A stretch of DNA of 64,000 nt, from contig CAJUAA010000003.1 of the NCBI GenBank assembly GCA_910584205.1, positions 62,001 to 126,000 of the forward strand, written 5' to 3'. Positions within the stretch are counted from its first letter, which is position 1, and the number at the start of each line of letters is the position of its first letter. The notes beneath the pieces are model-generated. The model worked only from the letters and a program-made list of their open reading frames with translations, was not told the DNA's origin and searched no databases. Both the position numbers and the translations under genes were made by a program. Positions 36,160-44,093 of the stretch are shown here, piece by piece. This DNA is from an uncultured Lachnospiraceae bacterium (GTDB taxonomy: Bacteria; Bacillota; Clostridia; Lachnospirales; Lachnospiraceae).

Positions 36160-36538
36160 TCCAAACAGTAGTATAAAATGTTTTGCGGACAGCGGTGTCT
36201 CCATAGTCCTCAATATCTGCACCATTTGCTGCGCTTTTATATATTTCATTAGCAACAGCCAACCCCGCACCCGCTGTTATTACACCATATGCCAGCACTA
36301 CTTCGTAATTATATTTCACCACTGCATGTGCGTACAATTCCTGAGCAATTTCCAGTTTTGTCATTCCCACAACTTTTTTCTGATTAATCAGCATACCCGC
36401 TTGGCTTAAGCAGAAATTTTTATCCAGAAAACTTCTGGTCAAGCCTACATGAGCGCTTCCTCCTTCCACACTCCGCATCTCTTCCATGCTCAAAGGCACG
36501 GCATTCTCCGGCAAAACGATTTCCATTGATTTTCTCAT
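36149..36538 (-). CDS. Double-glycine-leader peptide, probable bacteriocin-like or signalling precursor
   Basis: A 129-residue precursor. The leader ends in LSMEEMRSVEGG (Gly26-Gly27), the classic double-glycine site cut by C39 peptidases; the exporter with such a domain is encoded upstream in the same direction. The predicted mature part (about 102 residues, starting SAHVGL) has one Cys, an amphipathic helix (LEIAQELYAHAVVKYNYEV), a Gly/Ala-rich hydrophobic segment (VLAYGVITAGAGLAVANEIY, about residues 83-102) and a polar tail with aromatic end. No modification enzyme is nearby, so it is probably unmodified. Strong ribosome binding site AAAAGGAG. I know no named family for the core. Confidence 0.8.
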   Translation of the reverse strand: MRKSMEIVLPENAVPLSMEEMRSVEGGSAHVGLTRSFLDKNFCLSQAGMLINQKKVVGMTKLEIAQELYAHAVVKYNYEVVLAYGVITAGAGLAVANEIYKSAANGADIEDYGDTAVRKTFYTTVWNVL

Positions 36539-36566
36539 GTTTTTTCTCCTTTTCTTTTTCTTTTTT

Positions 36567-36578
36567 CGTTTGCAAACG
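36567..36578. repeat. Perfect 12-bp palindrome upstream of the peptide gene
   Basis: CGTTTGCAAACG lies 29 nt before the start of the peptide gene, next to an A/T-rich tract. It could be a protein-binding site for separate control of the peptide; no other copy was noticed in this block. Confidence 0.4.
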
Positions 36579-36609
36579 TAAAATATATGTAAACAATTGT
36601 ATTACATCA

Positions 36610-38151
36610 TTACCAGAACCAGTATCTGTGTTTCCACAGTCCGAAAACAGCAGATACTGTCAATATTACAATACCGCTCCCGCATACCATTTTTCTGTCC
36701 AGAGCACCTCTGCTGATATCCGTCTGTGAAAGCAGGTAAGTTCCAGGAAGATCAACCTCCACTTCATCCGTATAATACATCTTCAGTTTTTCATAACGTG
36801 CTTTCTGTTCATTAAACAGAAAGAAATAAGAATACTCTTCATCTCTCTGCAGGGACACCTTGATTCTGCCCGGAAGATTCTGTGCAATCGTGAAGCATAT
36901 GCCCTGCTCCTCATGCCTCAGATCCAGCTCACAATAGAATGCATTTTCAAAGTTCACAATATCACTGCCTGTAATCTGAACGGTATATTCCTCTCCCGTG
37001 AGAATCAGTGTCTTCTCCTTTTCATACAGCTCTCTCAGCATCCTTTTTGATATGCAAGGATACTGATCCATAGAAATCTCAGCAACATCGGACTGTTCCA
37101 GGATACCAAGAATCCTGGCTTCCGTTCCTCTCCCCCATTCATGTCCTGTTTCCTGAAATCCGTTCTCTCTTTCATGTTCATCTGTGTACTGTTCATTTAC
37201 AATTACCACGATGGAGTTACTGATCTCCCCGTTTGATACGATAACAGAAGTCTCCCCTGCGGATTCTGCATGCACCATTCCGTCTTCTGTAACCTCTGCA
37301 ACCGTCGAATCTGTAGATTTCCACGTCACCAACTGTTCTGCCTCTGCAGGCACCACTTCCGCTTTTATCATATGCGTATCCCCCGGATGCATAAAAACAA
37401 CGGATTCCTCCACATGAATATCCTTCGATTTAACCCTTACGGATACAGGTATAGTTTCCACAATATCCCCCACCTGCACCCTTATCTCTGTATCCCCTTT
37501 TGCCAGTGCTTTTACTTCGCCGACCGAAGTTACCGTAATGATTTCCTCATTAGCGGACCTGAAAACCGTTTTTGTATTAACCGCATCCCGGGGTTCCCAT
37601 GTAACAGTTAATCTCTGTATGTCATCAACATACATTTTTTCCTGATAATTTCCAATCTCTATGCGCTCTACTTCCGGCTGTTCCTCTTCTTTCTCTTCCG
37701 GCAGATCTGAAACCTGAAGCCAAAAGCTCTGTACAGCCTGGTCGCACATAACCATAATCTCTGTCTGACCTGCATGCAGTGCAGTGATCCTTCCAAAGCC
37801 ATTGATTCCCGCAACCTCTGTATTGGATGACAGAAAAGACAGTTCTTTATCTGGAATCTGGGGAATAACTGTCACAATCAGCAGCTGTTTTTCTCCAACC
37901 GTCATCTCTGTACGATAATCTCCAAGGTCCAGTTCTCTCACAGCTTCTTCCGTTTCTTTTTCATCCGTCTCTTCCTTATCCGGCATATCCTGCCCCGTGT
38001 TTTCTGTATCTGATCCGTCTTCGGGACTCTCTTCTTTGTCTGGAAGATCTGTTATCATTCCGTCTTCCGCAGCATATGTTTTTTCTACCGCCACCAGAAC
38101 AGGCAACAGCAGAACAATTCCCATAAGCATAAACTTACGAAGCATTTTCAT
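36610..38151 (-). CDS. Surface-anchored protein with three BIG2 Ig-like domains
   Basis: A 513-residue envelope protein. Signal peptide (about 1-28), an acidic linker (EESPEDGSDTENTGQDMPDK), then three Ig-like BIG2 repeats at about 70-150, 160-240 and 245-325, each with the xWxSxNxxVAxVxxxGxVxAxxxGxTxI pattern in variant form (for example FLSSNTEVAGINGFGRITAL and TWKSTDSTVAEVTEDGMVHA). A ~150-residue unassigned domain follows, and a membrane helix near 490-508 with a short HRYWFW tail. It lies between the HlyD-type adaptor and the peptide gene, so it may be an extracellular part of the export machinery or a receptor. A+T-richer than the core genes. Confidence 0.82.
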   Translation of the reverse strand: MKMLRKFMLMGIVLLLPVLVAVEKTYAAEDGMITDLPDKEESPEDGSDTENTGQDMPDKEETDEKETEEAVRELDLGDYRTEMTVGEKQLLIVTVIPQIPDKELSFLSSNTEVAGINGFGRITALHAGQTEIMVMCDQAVQSFWLQVSDLPEEKEEEQPEVERIEIGNYQEKMYVDDIQRLTVTWEPRDAVNTKTVFRSANEEIITVTSVGEVKALAKGDTEIRVQVGDIVETIPVSVRVKSKDIHVEESVVFMHPGDTHMIKAEVVPAEAEQLVTWKSTDSTVAEVTEDGMVHAESAGETSVIVSNGEISNSIVVIVNEQYTDEHERENGFQETGHEWGRGTEARILGILEQSDVAEISMDQYPCISKRMLRELYEKEKTLILTGEEYTVQITGSDIVNFENAFYCELDLRHEEQGICFTIAQNLPGRIKVSLQRDEEYSYFFLFNEQKARYEKLKMYYTDEVEVDLPGTYLLSQTDISRGALDRKMVCGSGIVILTVSAVFGLWKHRYWFW

Positions 38152-38204
38152 CGTTTCTGTACTCCAAAACTGTCCATCAAATAATCAAAATACGTGGCTT
38201 CATC

Positions 38205-39281
38205 TTACTGGATATTTATAACAGCTTCCATCCCGCTGGAAAGATTCACTTTTTTTCCCGCTTTGCTGATGATATAAAACGTATCTGGTTCAATATAAAC
38301 CGTAAAGCAGGACGAAGCTCCGCCCTCTGCATTTTCCATTACAGTAGCGTCACTGTCAATCGCTGTAATCCGTCCGGAAATCGTTCCATAAATGGACGGA
38401 AGAAGCCCTGACATCTCGATCTCAACCCGATCATTAAGATCGATCCTGCTGAAATCACCAGGAGCTACATTCGCTCTTATTCTGTATGTATCGGACTCTG
38501 AAGCAATACTTGCCACCAGCGCTGATGCCTGTACCACCATTCCTGCTTTGTATTCTGACAGCAGATGCAGCGTTCCCGACGTATTCGCAGTTACTGTATA
38601 CTCTGACAGGCCATTTTCTATCGTTTCCAGGTTCACATTAATCGAGTCAATCTGCTTCTGACAGGAAAGAATCGATTCCTCAATTTCCGAAAGTGTCGAA
38701 TAATAAATTTCGGATACAACATTCTGATTCTTTATAATCTCATTTTCAATCTGCTCATCGGTATATCCGTAATCTGCCATCATACTGAGATTCAGCTGAT
38801 TCTGCTCGATCCTGCTTTTATATGCTTCATACTGGTTATAGTAGAGACTGTCTTCCTCTTCATTGATGGAAAAATAATTTTTGTCATCTTTTATGGAATC
38901 AATCAGTTTACGAAACTGTTCAATCTGTTTTTCATAGTTCTCTTTTTCTCCTGTCAATTGATCCTTCTGCAGATTGAAGTCAACGCTTTTGATTCGGAAA
39001 AGAATGTCGCCCTCTTCCACTATCATTCCTTCCTCCATAAAATACTCGGTAATCTCACCGGAAAACGGCGGTGTTACATAGTTTTTATTTGTGCTTTCCA
39101 CAACTCCCTGTGCTTTTATAATAGATACCTTATGCGCTTTTGTGCTCCAGATCCCTGCAGCGCAAAAAAGCAGCAAAACGACAATCAAAATATAAAACCC
39201 AAAATCAGGAACCTTCTGCATATACAGCAGACGGCTGTCCGTCAGCTGCTCCAGTTCCAACTGTATCTCTCTTTTTTTCAT
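38205..39281 (-). CDS. HlyD/MFP-family secretion accessory protein
   Basis: A 358-residue membrane fusion-type adaptor. Short cytosolic N terminus, one helix (about 27-47), a first lipoyl half (VVESTNKNYVTPPFSGEITE), a long coiled-coil hairpin (about 105-225), the second lipoyl half (YTVTANTSGTLHLLSEYKAG) and a beta-barrel with SGLLPSIYGTISGRITAIDS. This matches the BlpB/ComB/MesE-like partners of peptide exporters in Gram-positive bacteria. Its ATG overlaps the stop of the exporter gene, supporting a common complex. Expected to span from membrane to wall. Confidence 0.88.
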   Translation of the reverse strand: MKKREIQLELEQLTDSRLLYMQKVPDFGFYILIVVLLLFCAAGIWSTKAHKVSIIKAQGVVESTNKNYVTPPFSGEITEYFMEEGMIVEEGDILFRIKSVDFNLQKDQLTGEKENYEKQIEQFRKLIDSIKDDKNYFSINEEEDSLYYNQYEAYKSRIEQNQLNLSMMADYGYTDEQIENEIIKNQNVVSEIYYSTLSEIEESILSCQKQIDSINVNLETIENGLSEYTVTANTSGTLHLLSEYKAGMVVQASALVASIASESDTYRIRANVAPGDFSRIDLNDRVEIEMSGLLPSIYGTISGRITAIDSDATVMENAEGGASSCFTVYIEPDTFYIISKAGKKVNLSSGMEAVINIQ

Positions 39282-41452
39282 CTTTTATTCTCTGTGCTTC
39301 CCTGTTGCATCTCCCAAAGATCTCTGTATATTCCCTTCTCCTTCAACAGACTGTCATGCGTCCCCTGCTCAGCTATCCTTCCGTGATCCAGAACATAGAT
39401 ACAGTCACAGTTTCTGACGGCGGCAAGACGATGCGCAATCACGATTACCGTTTCCTCTTTCAGGTGTCCATACAGAAAATCAAATATGCCTTTTTCTGTC
39501 TTAAAATCCAGATGACTGGTGCATTCGTCCAGAATATAAATACTGTTTTTCTTGAGCAGCGCTCTGGCCAGAACCAGTCTCTGTTTTTCTCCTCCGCTCA
39601 GTCCATTGCCAGTCTCTTCAAGACACGTAAAATACTGCAGCGGCAGCCGATCGATAAACTCATCAGCTCTGGCAGCTTTTGCCGCATCTTTCACCTCGCC
39701 CAGTGCTGCATCAGGTCTTCCAAGCCTGATATTATCAAGAATACTTCTGGAAAAAAGTTCGATCGACTGCGGTACATAGGAAATGGATTTTCTCACAAAA
39801 TCATTTTTATAATCCTCGATACTCCTACCACAGAACAAAATTCTCCCCGACTCCGGTGTATCGTATTTCAGAAGCAGTTTTGCAATTGTTGACTTCCCGC
39901 TGCCGCTCTCTCCAATAATTGCCACTTTCTGATTTTTTTCTATTCGGAATGAAACACCCGATAATGCCGGTTCCCGATTTCCATAGCGAAACGTCACATT
40001 TTGGAATTCAACCGCCGTCTTACTGTCCCTGTCTGCTTCTTCTGATAAAAATTCCTCCGTATCCTGTTCCGGCTTATAATCCATGATCTCGGAAAGTCTT
40101 TTCAATGAGATATTCGCTTCCTGTATCTGCATCTGCAAACTTACCAGTTTATTAACAGGACCCATAAAAGAACCAGAAATCGTGGAAAATGCCATAAATG
40201 TTCCCAGTGTAATCTCACTGTTCATTACCTGCATCATGCCCACATACATTAATACAAGATTACCAATTGCCGAAGCCACGCCGGAAATGATCCCCTGAAC
40301 ATTGGAAAACATTCCCTCTTTGAATTCTGTCCGAAGCAGCCGGATATAATTGTTCTCCAGAGTTTCCATCTCTTTCTCTTCATAACAGTTTACTTTGATG
40401 GTCTCCACTGCCCTCAACCCTTCGATAATCTGGGAATTCAGCCTGGAAGACTGCTGCATCTGCTCTTCATTGATCCGTTTGTAAGGCTCTTTAAAGATAA
40501 ATACCAGCAGTATATTTATCATCGTAATCACAATAATGATGCCAAACAATCTGATATTCATAAAAAAGAGAATGCTTCCCATGATAATCGCCATTCCGAT
40601 ATCCAGCACCAGACTGATCGTTATGTTGGTCAGAATGTTCATGATAACTGTGGCATCCGAAAACCGCGTCATAATGTCTCCGGTCTTTCTGGAAGCAAAA
40701 AATTTCAAAGGCAAGTTATAGATATGCCGAAAATAATTCAATATCAAAGGAATATTCAACTTCTGCGACAAATAAATCATCATCCACTGCCTGATGAATC
40801 CCACCGCAAGCTGCGTTGCTGACAACAGAATAAACATCAGCAGGAGTATTTTAAACGGTTCCTCTAATTTATATGGCAGAATCTCATCCATCACTATCTT
40901 GTTAAAAAGAGAGGACAACAGGCCGAGCGCAGTCAGCAGGAGTGACGCCAGTATGGAACATGCAAAAAGCTTTTTCTGAGGAAGCAGGATATTCAGATAC
41001 TGTCTGATAATCCCGCCGCTTTTTTCTTTTCCCGGTACAAACCGATCGTCCGGCTTCAAAATCAGAAGCGAACCCAGAAAATTTTCGCAAAAGGTATTAA
41101 TACGTATTCTCTGAAGATCTCTGCCTGGATCTCCCATGACCAGACTCCTCCTGTTGACCTTAAAGATTACAACAAAATGACTGTACCCGCCGTCTGTCTT
41201 TACATTCGCAATGCAGGGCAGCGTATACCTGCTGCGCAGCCCTTTTTTATCCACACGGACTGCCCGGGAGGCAAATCCAAGGCTGTCCGCACATTGGGAC
41301 AGGCCGATCAGATTGGTTCCTTTGATATCTGTCCCCATCAGATCCCGGAGTTTTGATATTGTAATGCTCTTTTTATAATAAAGGCAGACCATTGCCAGAC
41401 AGGCAGCAGCACAATCAGTGGAATCATGCTGTTTTACAAAAATGTATCTCAT
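39278..41452 (-). CDS. Peptidase-containing ABC exporter (C39 peptidase, PCAT type)
   Basis: A 724-residue protein that should cleave double-glycine leaders and export the cargo. The C39 peptidase fills residues 1-130: KQHDSTDCAAACLAMVC holds the catalytic Cys, GYSHFVVIF the His and VMGDPGRD the Asp. Six membrane helices occupy about 150-430. The ATPase has GESGSGKST (Walker A), LSGGEKQRL (signature) and YILDECTSHLD (Walker B; the usual Glu after Asp is present). ATG 41452 follows GGAG at 6 nt; ORF starts at 41458 and 41518 are less likely. Partner: HlyD-type adaptor. Substrate candidate: the peptide at 36149-36538. Confidence 0.93.
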   Translation of the reverse strand: MRYIFVKQHDSTDCAAACLAMVCLYYKKSITISKLRDLMGTDIKGTNLIGLSQCADSLGFASRAVRVDKKGLRSRYTLPCIANVKTDGGYSHFVVIFKVNRRSLVMGDPGRDLQRIRINTFCENFLGSLLILKPDDRFVPGKEKSGGIIRQYLNILLPQKKLFACSILASLLLTALGLLSSLFNKIVMDEILPYKLEEPFKILLLMFILLSATQLAVGFIRQWMMIYLSQKLNIPLILNYFRHIYNLPLKFFASRKTGDIMTRFSDATVIMNILTNITISLVLDIGMAIIMGSILFFMNIRLFGIIIVITMINILLVFIFKEPYKRINEEQMQQSSRLNSQIIEGLRAVETIKVNCYEEKEMETLENNYIRLLRTEFKEGMFSNVQGIISGVASAIGNLVLMYVGMMQVMNSEITLGTFMAFSTISGSFMGPVNKLVSLQMQIQEANISLKRLSEIMDYKPEQDTEEFLSEEADRDSKTAVEFQNVTFRYGNREPALSGVSFRIEKNQKVAIIGESGSGKSTIAKLLLKYDTPESGRILFCGRSIEDYKNDFVRKSISYVPQSIELFSRSILDNIRLGRPDAALGEVKDAAKAARADEFIDRLPLQYFTCLEETGNGLSGGEKQRLVLARALLKKNSIYILDECTSHLDFKTEKGIFDFLYGHLKEETVIVIAHRLAAVRNCDCIYVLDHGRIAEQGTHDSLLKEKGIYRDLWEMQQGSTENKR

Positions 41453-41520
41453 AAGCATCTCCAACTTTACGTCTGTAGTTGAATTCAGGATAAAAAAGGG
41501 GCGTTCCCCTTTTCTCATTA

Positions 41521-42924
41521 TTAGTAAACCACGCTTCCTTCCACATCCATGGATTGATTACTGCGGTTTTCCACATATGCAGAATAAGATCCCGATGTTT
41601 TTATCGTAAATGTATGCGTTAGATCTCCTTCTCCCTCAATCCATGTATATGTATTCGTGTCATTATTTTTAATTCCAATTCGATAAGTAATATTTTTATC
41701 ACTGCATTTTGCACTGATTATAATTGTATCCCCTTTCGACATTTGAACCGTATTAAGTATCAATCTGGTTTTTTTACTGACAGTTTCAACAAAAACGCTG
41801 GATCTTTTATTCGTATTTCCCGTATCCGACGCATAGATTTCCGTCACACTGCCGTCATCCATCCCATGTTCTTCCAGGGATTCATCTCCCCAGTTCTGCG
41901 GCTCATCTTCTATCTCCGTCTCCCCTGCATGCAGCCACGTCTCCTGCAGTTTCGCCCCTGCAGAAGCAAACGCCACAGAAGGAATCAGCGAGATTCCCAG
42001 CAGGCAGGCGCACCCCGCCGCGATCACCCTGTTCTTTGTACGTTCGAATTCCTTTACCTTTACCATAATTTCAATCCTCCTGATCAAATCATTTTTCTTT
42101 TCTGCGAATGCGCTTGTCTGGGGCAGATACAGATCCGGATCTGCCTGAGCAGCCAGCAGCACGGCATATTCTTTTTTGGTATACCAGGGCTTCTCCATGG
42201 AAGAGCGCAGGTCGCATACGGTCTCCTGATAACGGACCAGATCCCGGAACTGCCTGTATACCACAGGATTAAACCAGTGCACGCACATCATGGCCACTCC
42301 AAACATCCGCCAGCGCAGATCCCCGAATATGATATGGTTTACCTCATGCTCCAGAACCATCCGCAGTTCTTTCTCCGTATACGTTTTATCCGGCAAAAGA
42401 ATCATATGTTTTCCGCCTCTGCGGACGGAAAACGGCGAACAAAGCGTCCGGTTCTCATACAGGAAAAGCCGCGCGTTGGGAAACCGCTCCTGATATTCCC
42501 GGAAAACCTTCCGGCTGTCCTTGCAGCGGACCTCCCGGTTCTCCCTCATTCTCCTGTACAGGACCGCGCTTCTGCTGATATACCGGTACAGGAAGATCAG
42601 CACGCCTCCGGCCCACAGAATCCCCAGCGCTCCGAAAAAGGGATACATCCCCGGAACCATCCCTGAAACGAATTCGCCTTTTATCACATAGTACCCCCTC
42701 AGGGGGCGGAATCCAAATCGGGACAGATATACATACAGGAACGTAACCGGAACCGCATACAGAAGAAGCGCCGCCTTCCGAACCGCCAGCGCAAAAAAAT
42801 AATCTTTCTCTCCCCATAGTTTTTTCCTGCACAAAATCACCGCCCAGGCCAGGCTCCCGGCTGCGCTTTCAAACAGCAGGCAGGATAAAAACAGTCTGAT
42901 CCACAGCATTTTAATCCATATCAT
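41521..42924 (-). CDS. M56-family (BlaR1-like) membrane metallopeptidase, copy 2
   Basis: A 467-residue zinc membrane protease. The zinc site is EKELRMVLEHEVNHIIFGDL (HEVNH near residue 194), and a cytosolic YQETVCDLRSSMEKPWYTKK stretch is shared with copy 1. A helix (about 305-325) leads to an extracytoplasmic domain with a beta-rich end (TFTIKTSGSYSAYVENRSNQ) like copy 1 but otherwise diverged. No penicillin-binding domain. ATG 42924 overlaps the BlaI gene end by 14 nt and is preceded by AGGAGG at 7 nt. By analogy with BlaR1 it should lead to cleavage of the BlaI repressor when its outer domain is engaged. Confidence 0.88.
   Translation of the reverse strand: MIWIKMLWIRLFLSCLLFESAAGSLAWAVILCRKKLWGEKDYFFALAVRKAALLLYAVPVTFLYVYLSRFGFRPLRGYYVIKGEFVSGMVPGMYPFFGALGILWAGGVLIFLYRYISRSAVLYRRMRENREVRCKDSRKVFREYQERFPNARLFLYENRTLCSPFSVRRGGKHMILLPDKTYTEKELRMVLEHEVNHIIFGDLRWRMFGVAMMCVHWFNPVVYRQFRDLVRYQETVCDLRSSMEKPWYTKKEYAVLLAAQADPDLYLPQTSAFAEKKNDLIRRIEIMVKVKEFERTKNRVIAAGCACLLGISLIPSVAFASAGAKLQETWLHAGETEIEDEPQNWGDESLEEHGMDDGSVTEIYASDTGNTNKRSSVFVETVSKKTRLILNTVQMSKGDTIIISAKCSDKNITYRIGIKNNDTNTYTWIEGEGDLTHTFTIKTSGSYSAYVENRSNQSMDVEGSVVY
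42740..42897 (-). repeat. 158-bp exact repeat, copy 2 (5' part of the second M56 gene)
   Basis: Identical to 34104-34261 and in direct orientation. The bases just outside differ (for example G at 42898 against A at 34262), marking the edges. Confidence 0.95.
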
Positions 42925-43285
42925 CCAGAAGCCTCCTGATCCGTTCTTTTTCTTCTTCCGTCAGGCGGGTCATCTTTGCGAAAGAGGCAACCAGACCGTC
43001 CAGGCTCCCCTCTCCCCAGAACGCGATCTGCCGGTCCAGCTCCCGCTTCCGGTAAGCTTCCTCTGTAACCAGCGGATCATAGTAAAAGACCCTGCCCTTC
43101 CGCTCCATAGCCAGATAACCTTTTTTGACCATCCTTCCCAAAAATGTAGAGATCGTCTGTACCTTCCACTTTTTGCCGTATTTTAGATTGGTCCGCGTCA
43201 TGATCTCCTGTACCGGGAGCGGTTCCTCACTCTCCCACACCGTCTTCATCACAAGGAGCTCACTGTCTGTCAGCCAGTCCTGCAT
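42911..43285 (-). CDS. BlaI/MecI-family transcriptional repressor
   Basis: A 124-residue winged-helix dimer repressor. LTDSELLVMKTVWESEEPLP and KKWKVQTISTFLGRMVKKGY (about residues 38-57) form the DNA-binding domain with wing RKGRVFYYDPLV; the C-terminal ~45 residues are the dimerisation helices. The family's protease-sensitive region between helices of the dimerisation domain is plausible around GLVASFAKM. First gene of the block; two dyads at its promoter (43307-43337) are the likely operators, so it represses the whole unit including itself. Confidence 0.93.
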   Translation of the reverse strand: MQDWLTDSELLVMKTVWESEEPLPVQEIMTRTNLKYGKKWKVQTISTFLGRMVKKGYLAMERKGRVFYYDPLVTEEAYRKRELDRQIAFWGEGSLDGLVASFAKMTRLTEEEKERIRRLLDDMD

Positions 43286-43306
43286 CTCTTTCCATCCTTT
43301 CTCTCA

Positions 43307-43337
43307 ATTATATTCATAGTCGAATTATATCTGTAGT
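43307..43337 (-). promoter_or_regulatory. Two BlaI-type operator dyads
   Basis: ATTATATTCATAGT (43307-43320) and ATTATATCTGTAGT (43324-43337) are 14-bp imperfect dyads starting 17 bp apart; the halves ATTATA and ACTACA resemble the TACA/TGTA halves of BlaI/MecI operators. They cover the start of transcription of the blaI gene. Confidence 0.7.
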
Positions 43338-43338
43338 T

Positions 43339-43367
43339 ATATTAGCGCATTCTGTCTGTTTTTGCAA
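43339..43367 (-). promoter_or_regulatory. Sigma-A promoter for the BlaI-led block
   Basis: TTGCAA (43362-43367) and TAATAT (43339-43344) with 17-nt spacing on the minus strand. Confidence 0.72.
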
Positions 43368-43382
43368 TCCTTTTTTCCAAAT

Positions 43383-43446
43383 AAAAACTGCGGCGGAATG
43401 ATGCAGTCCGTGGATTTCTCCTCCGGACCGCACATCCTCGCCGCAG
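43383..43446 (-). terminator. Intrinsic terminator after otnK-otnC
   Basis: CTGCGGCG...CGCCGCAG forms the base and GTCCG...CGGAC the upper part of a long stem on the minus strand, followed by TTTTTAT. Confidence 0.8.
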
Positions 43447-43468
43447 CCGTTTCTTTTTTTCGGTATAA

Positions 43469-44059
43469 TCAGTTCAGTCGCGCCCGGTACAGTTCCCAGG
43501 CGATCCTCGCGCTCTCTTCCAGTTCTTCCAGGCCGTAAAACGCGTCCATGACCGTCTTTCCAGGCACTACCGGCCCGTGATTTTTCAGAAGATACCCGTC
43601 GCTGAGCGCGATCCTTTCGCGGAACGCGGCGAACAACGCCTCCGAGCCGGGTTTTTCATAAGGGATCAGCCCCACGGTCCCAAGCTTCATCTTCAGATAC
43701 GGGGTATGGTCCGGAATGCAGTCCTGCTCCGTATCCGAGGGCACGAAGCTCCAGAGCACGCTGTAGGTGCTGTGGGTATGGATCACCGCGCCGATTTCCG
43801 GCGATTTCTCATAGAGCGCCAGATGCAGCGGCCACTCCTTGCTGGCCTTTTTCTCGGAAAGCGGCTCCCCGGTCAGCGAGACCACGGAAAAATCCGCCTC
43901 CGTCATAGTGCCGAAGCAGGAACCGCTGGCGCTGATGTAGATCCGGTCCTCATGCCGGAAGCTCATGTTGGCGGAGGAGCCCGAGGTCTTCCCCCGTTCA
44001 AACAGGCTGTGCGCCGCCCATACGGCATCCTTTAATTTCTTTTCCAATACTGTATCCAT
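43469..44059 (-). CDS. otnC: Class II aldolase-family decarboxylase, probably 3-oxo-tetronate 4-phosphate decarboxylase
   Basis: A 196-residue zinc enzyme of the araD/fucA fold. GKTSGSSANMSFRHEDRIYI (about residues 23-42) is the N-x-S phosphate-binding loop, and VIHTHSTYSVLWSF (about 90) and LLKNHGPVVPGK (about 155) supply the zinc-binding His. In acid-sugar pathways OtnC decarboxylates 3-oxo-tetronate 4-phosphate to dihydroxyacetone phosphate. The neighbouring otnK supports this role over fuculose- or ribulose-phosphate aldolase. Starts 34 nt after otnK; same sigma-54-dependent transcript. Confidence 0.87.
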   Translation of the reverse strand: MDTVLEKKLKDAVWAAHSLFERGKTSGSSANMSFRHEDRIYISASGSCFGTMTEADFSVVSLTGEPLSEKKASKEWPLHLALYEKSPEIGAVIHTHSTYSVLWSFVPSDTEQDCIPDHTPYLKMKLGTVGLIPYEKPGSEALFAAFRERIALSDGYLLKNHGPVVPGKTVMDAFYGLEELEESARIAWELYRARLN

Positions 44060-44093
44060 ATTCTCTCTCCTGTTCCGATCGGCAGCCGCTTCT

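Noticed and set aside
34104..42897. The direct 158-bp repeats as ends of a transposon.
   Set aside because: They are coding parts of two homologous genes, with no transposase and no target duplication.
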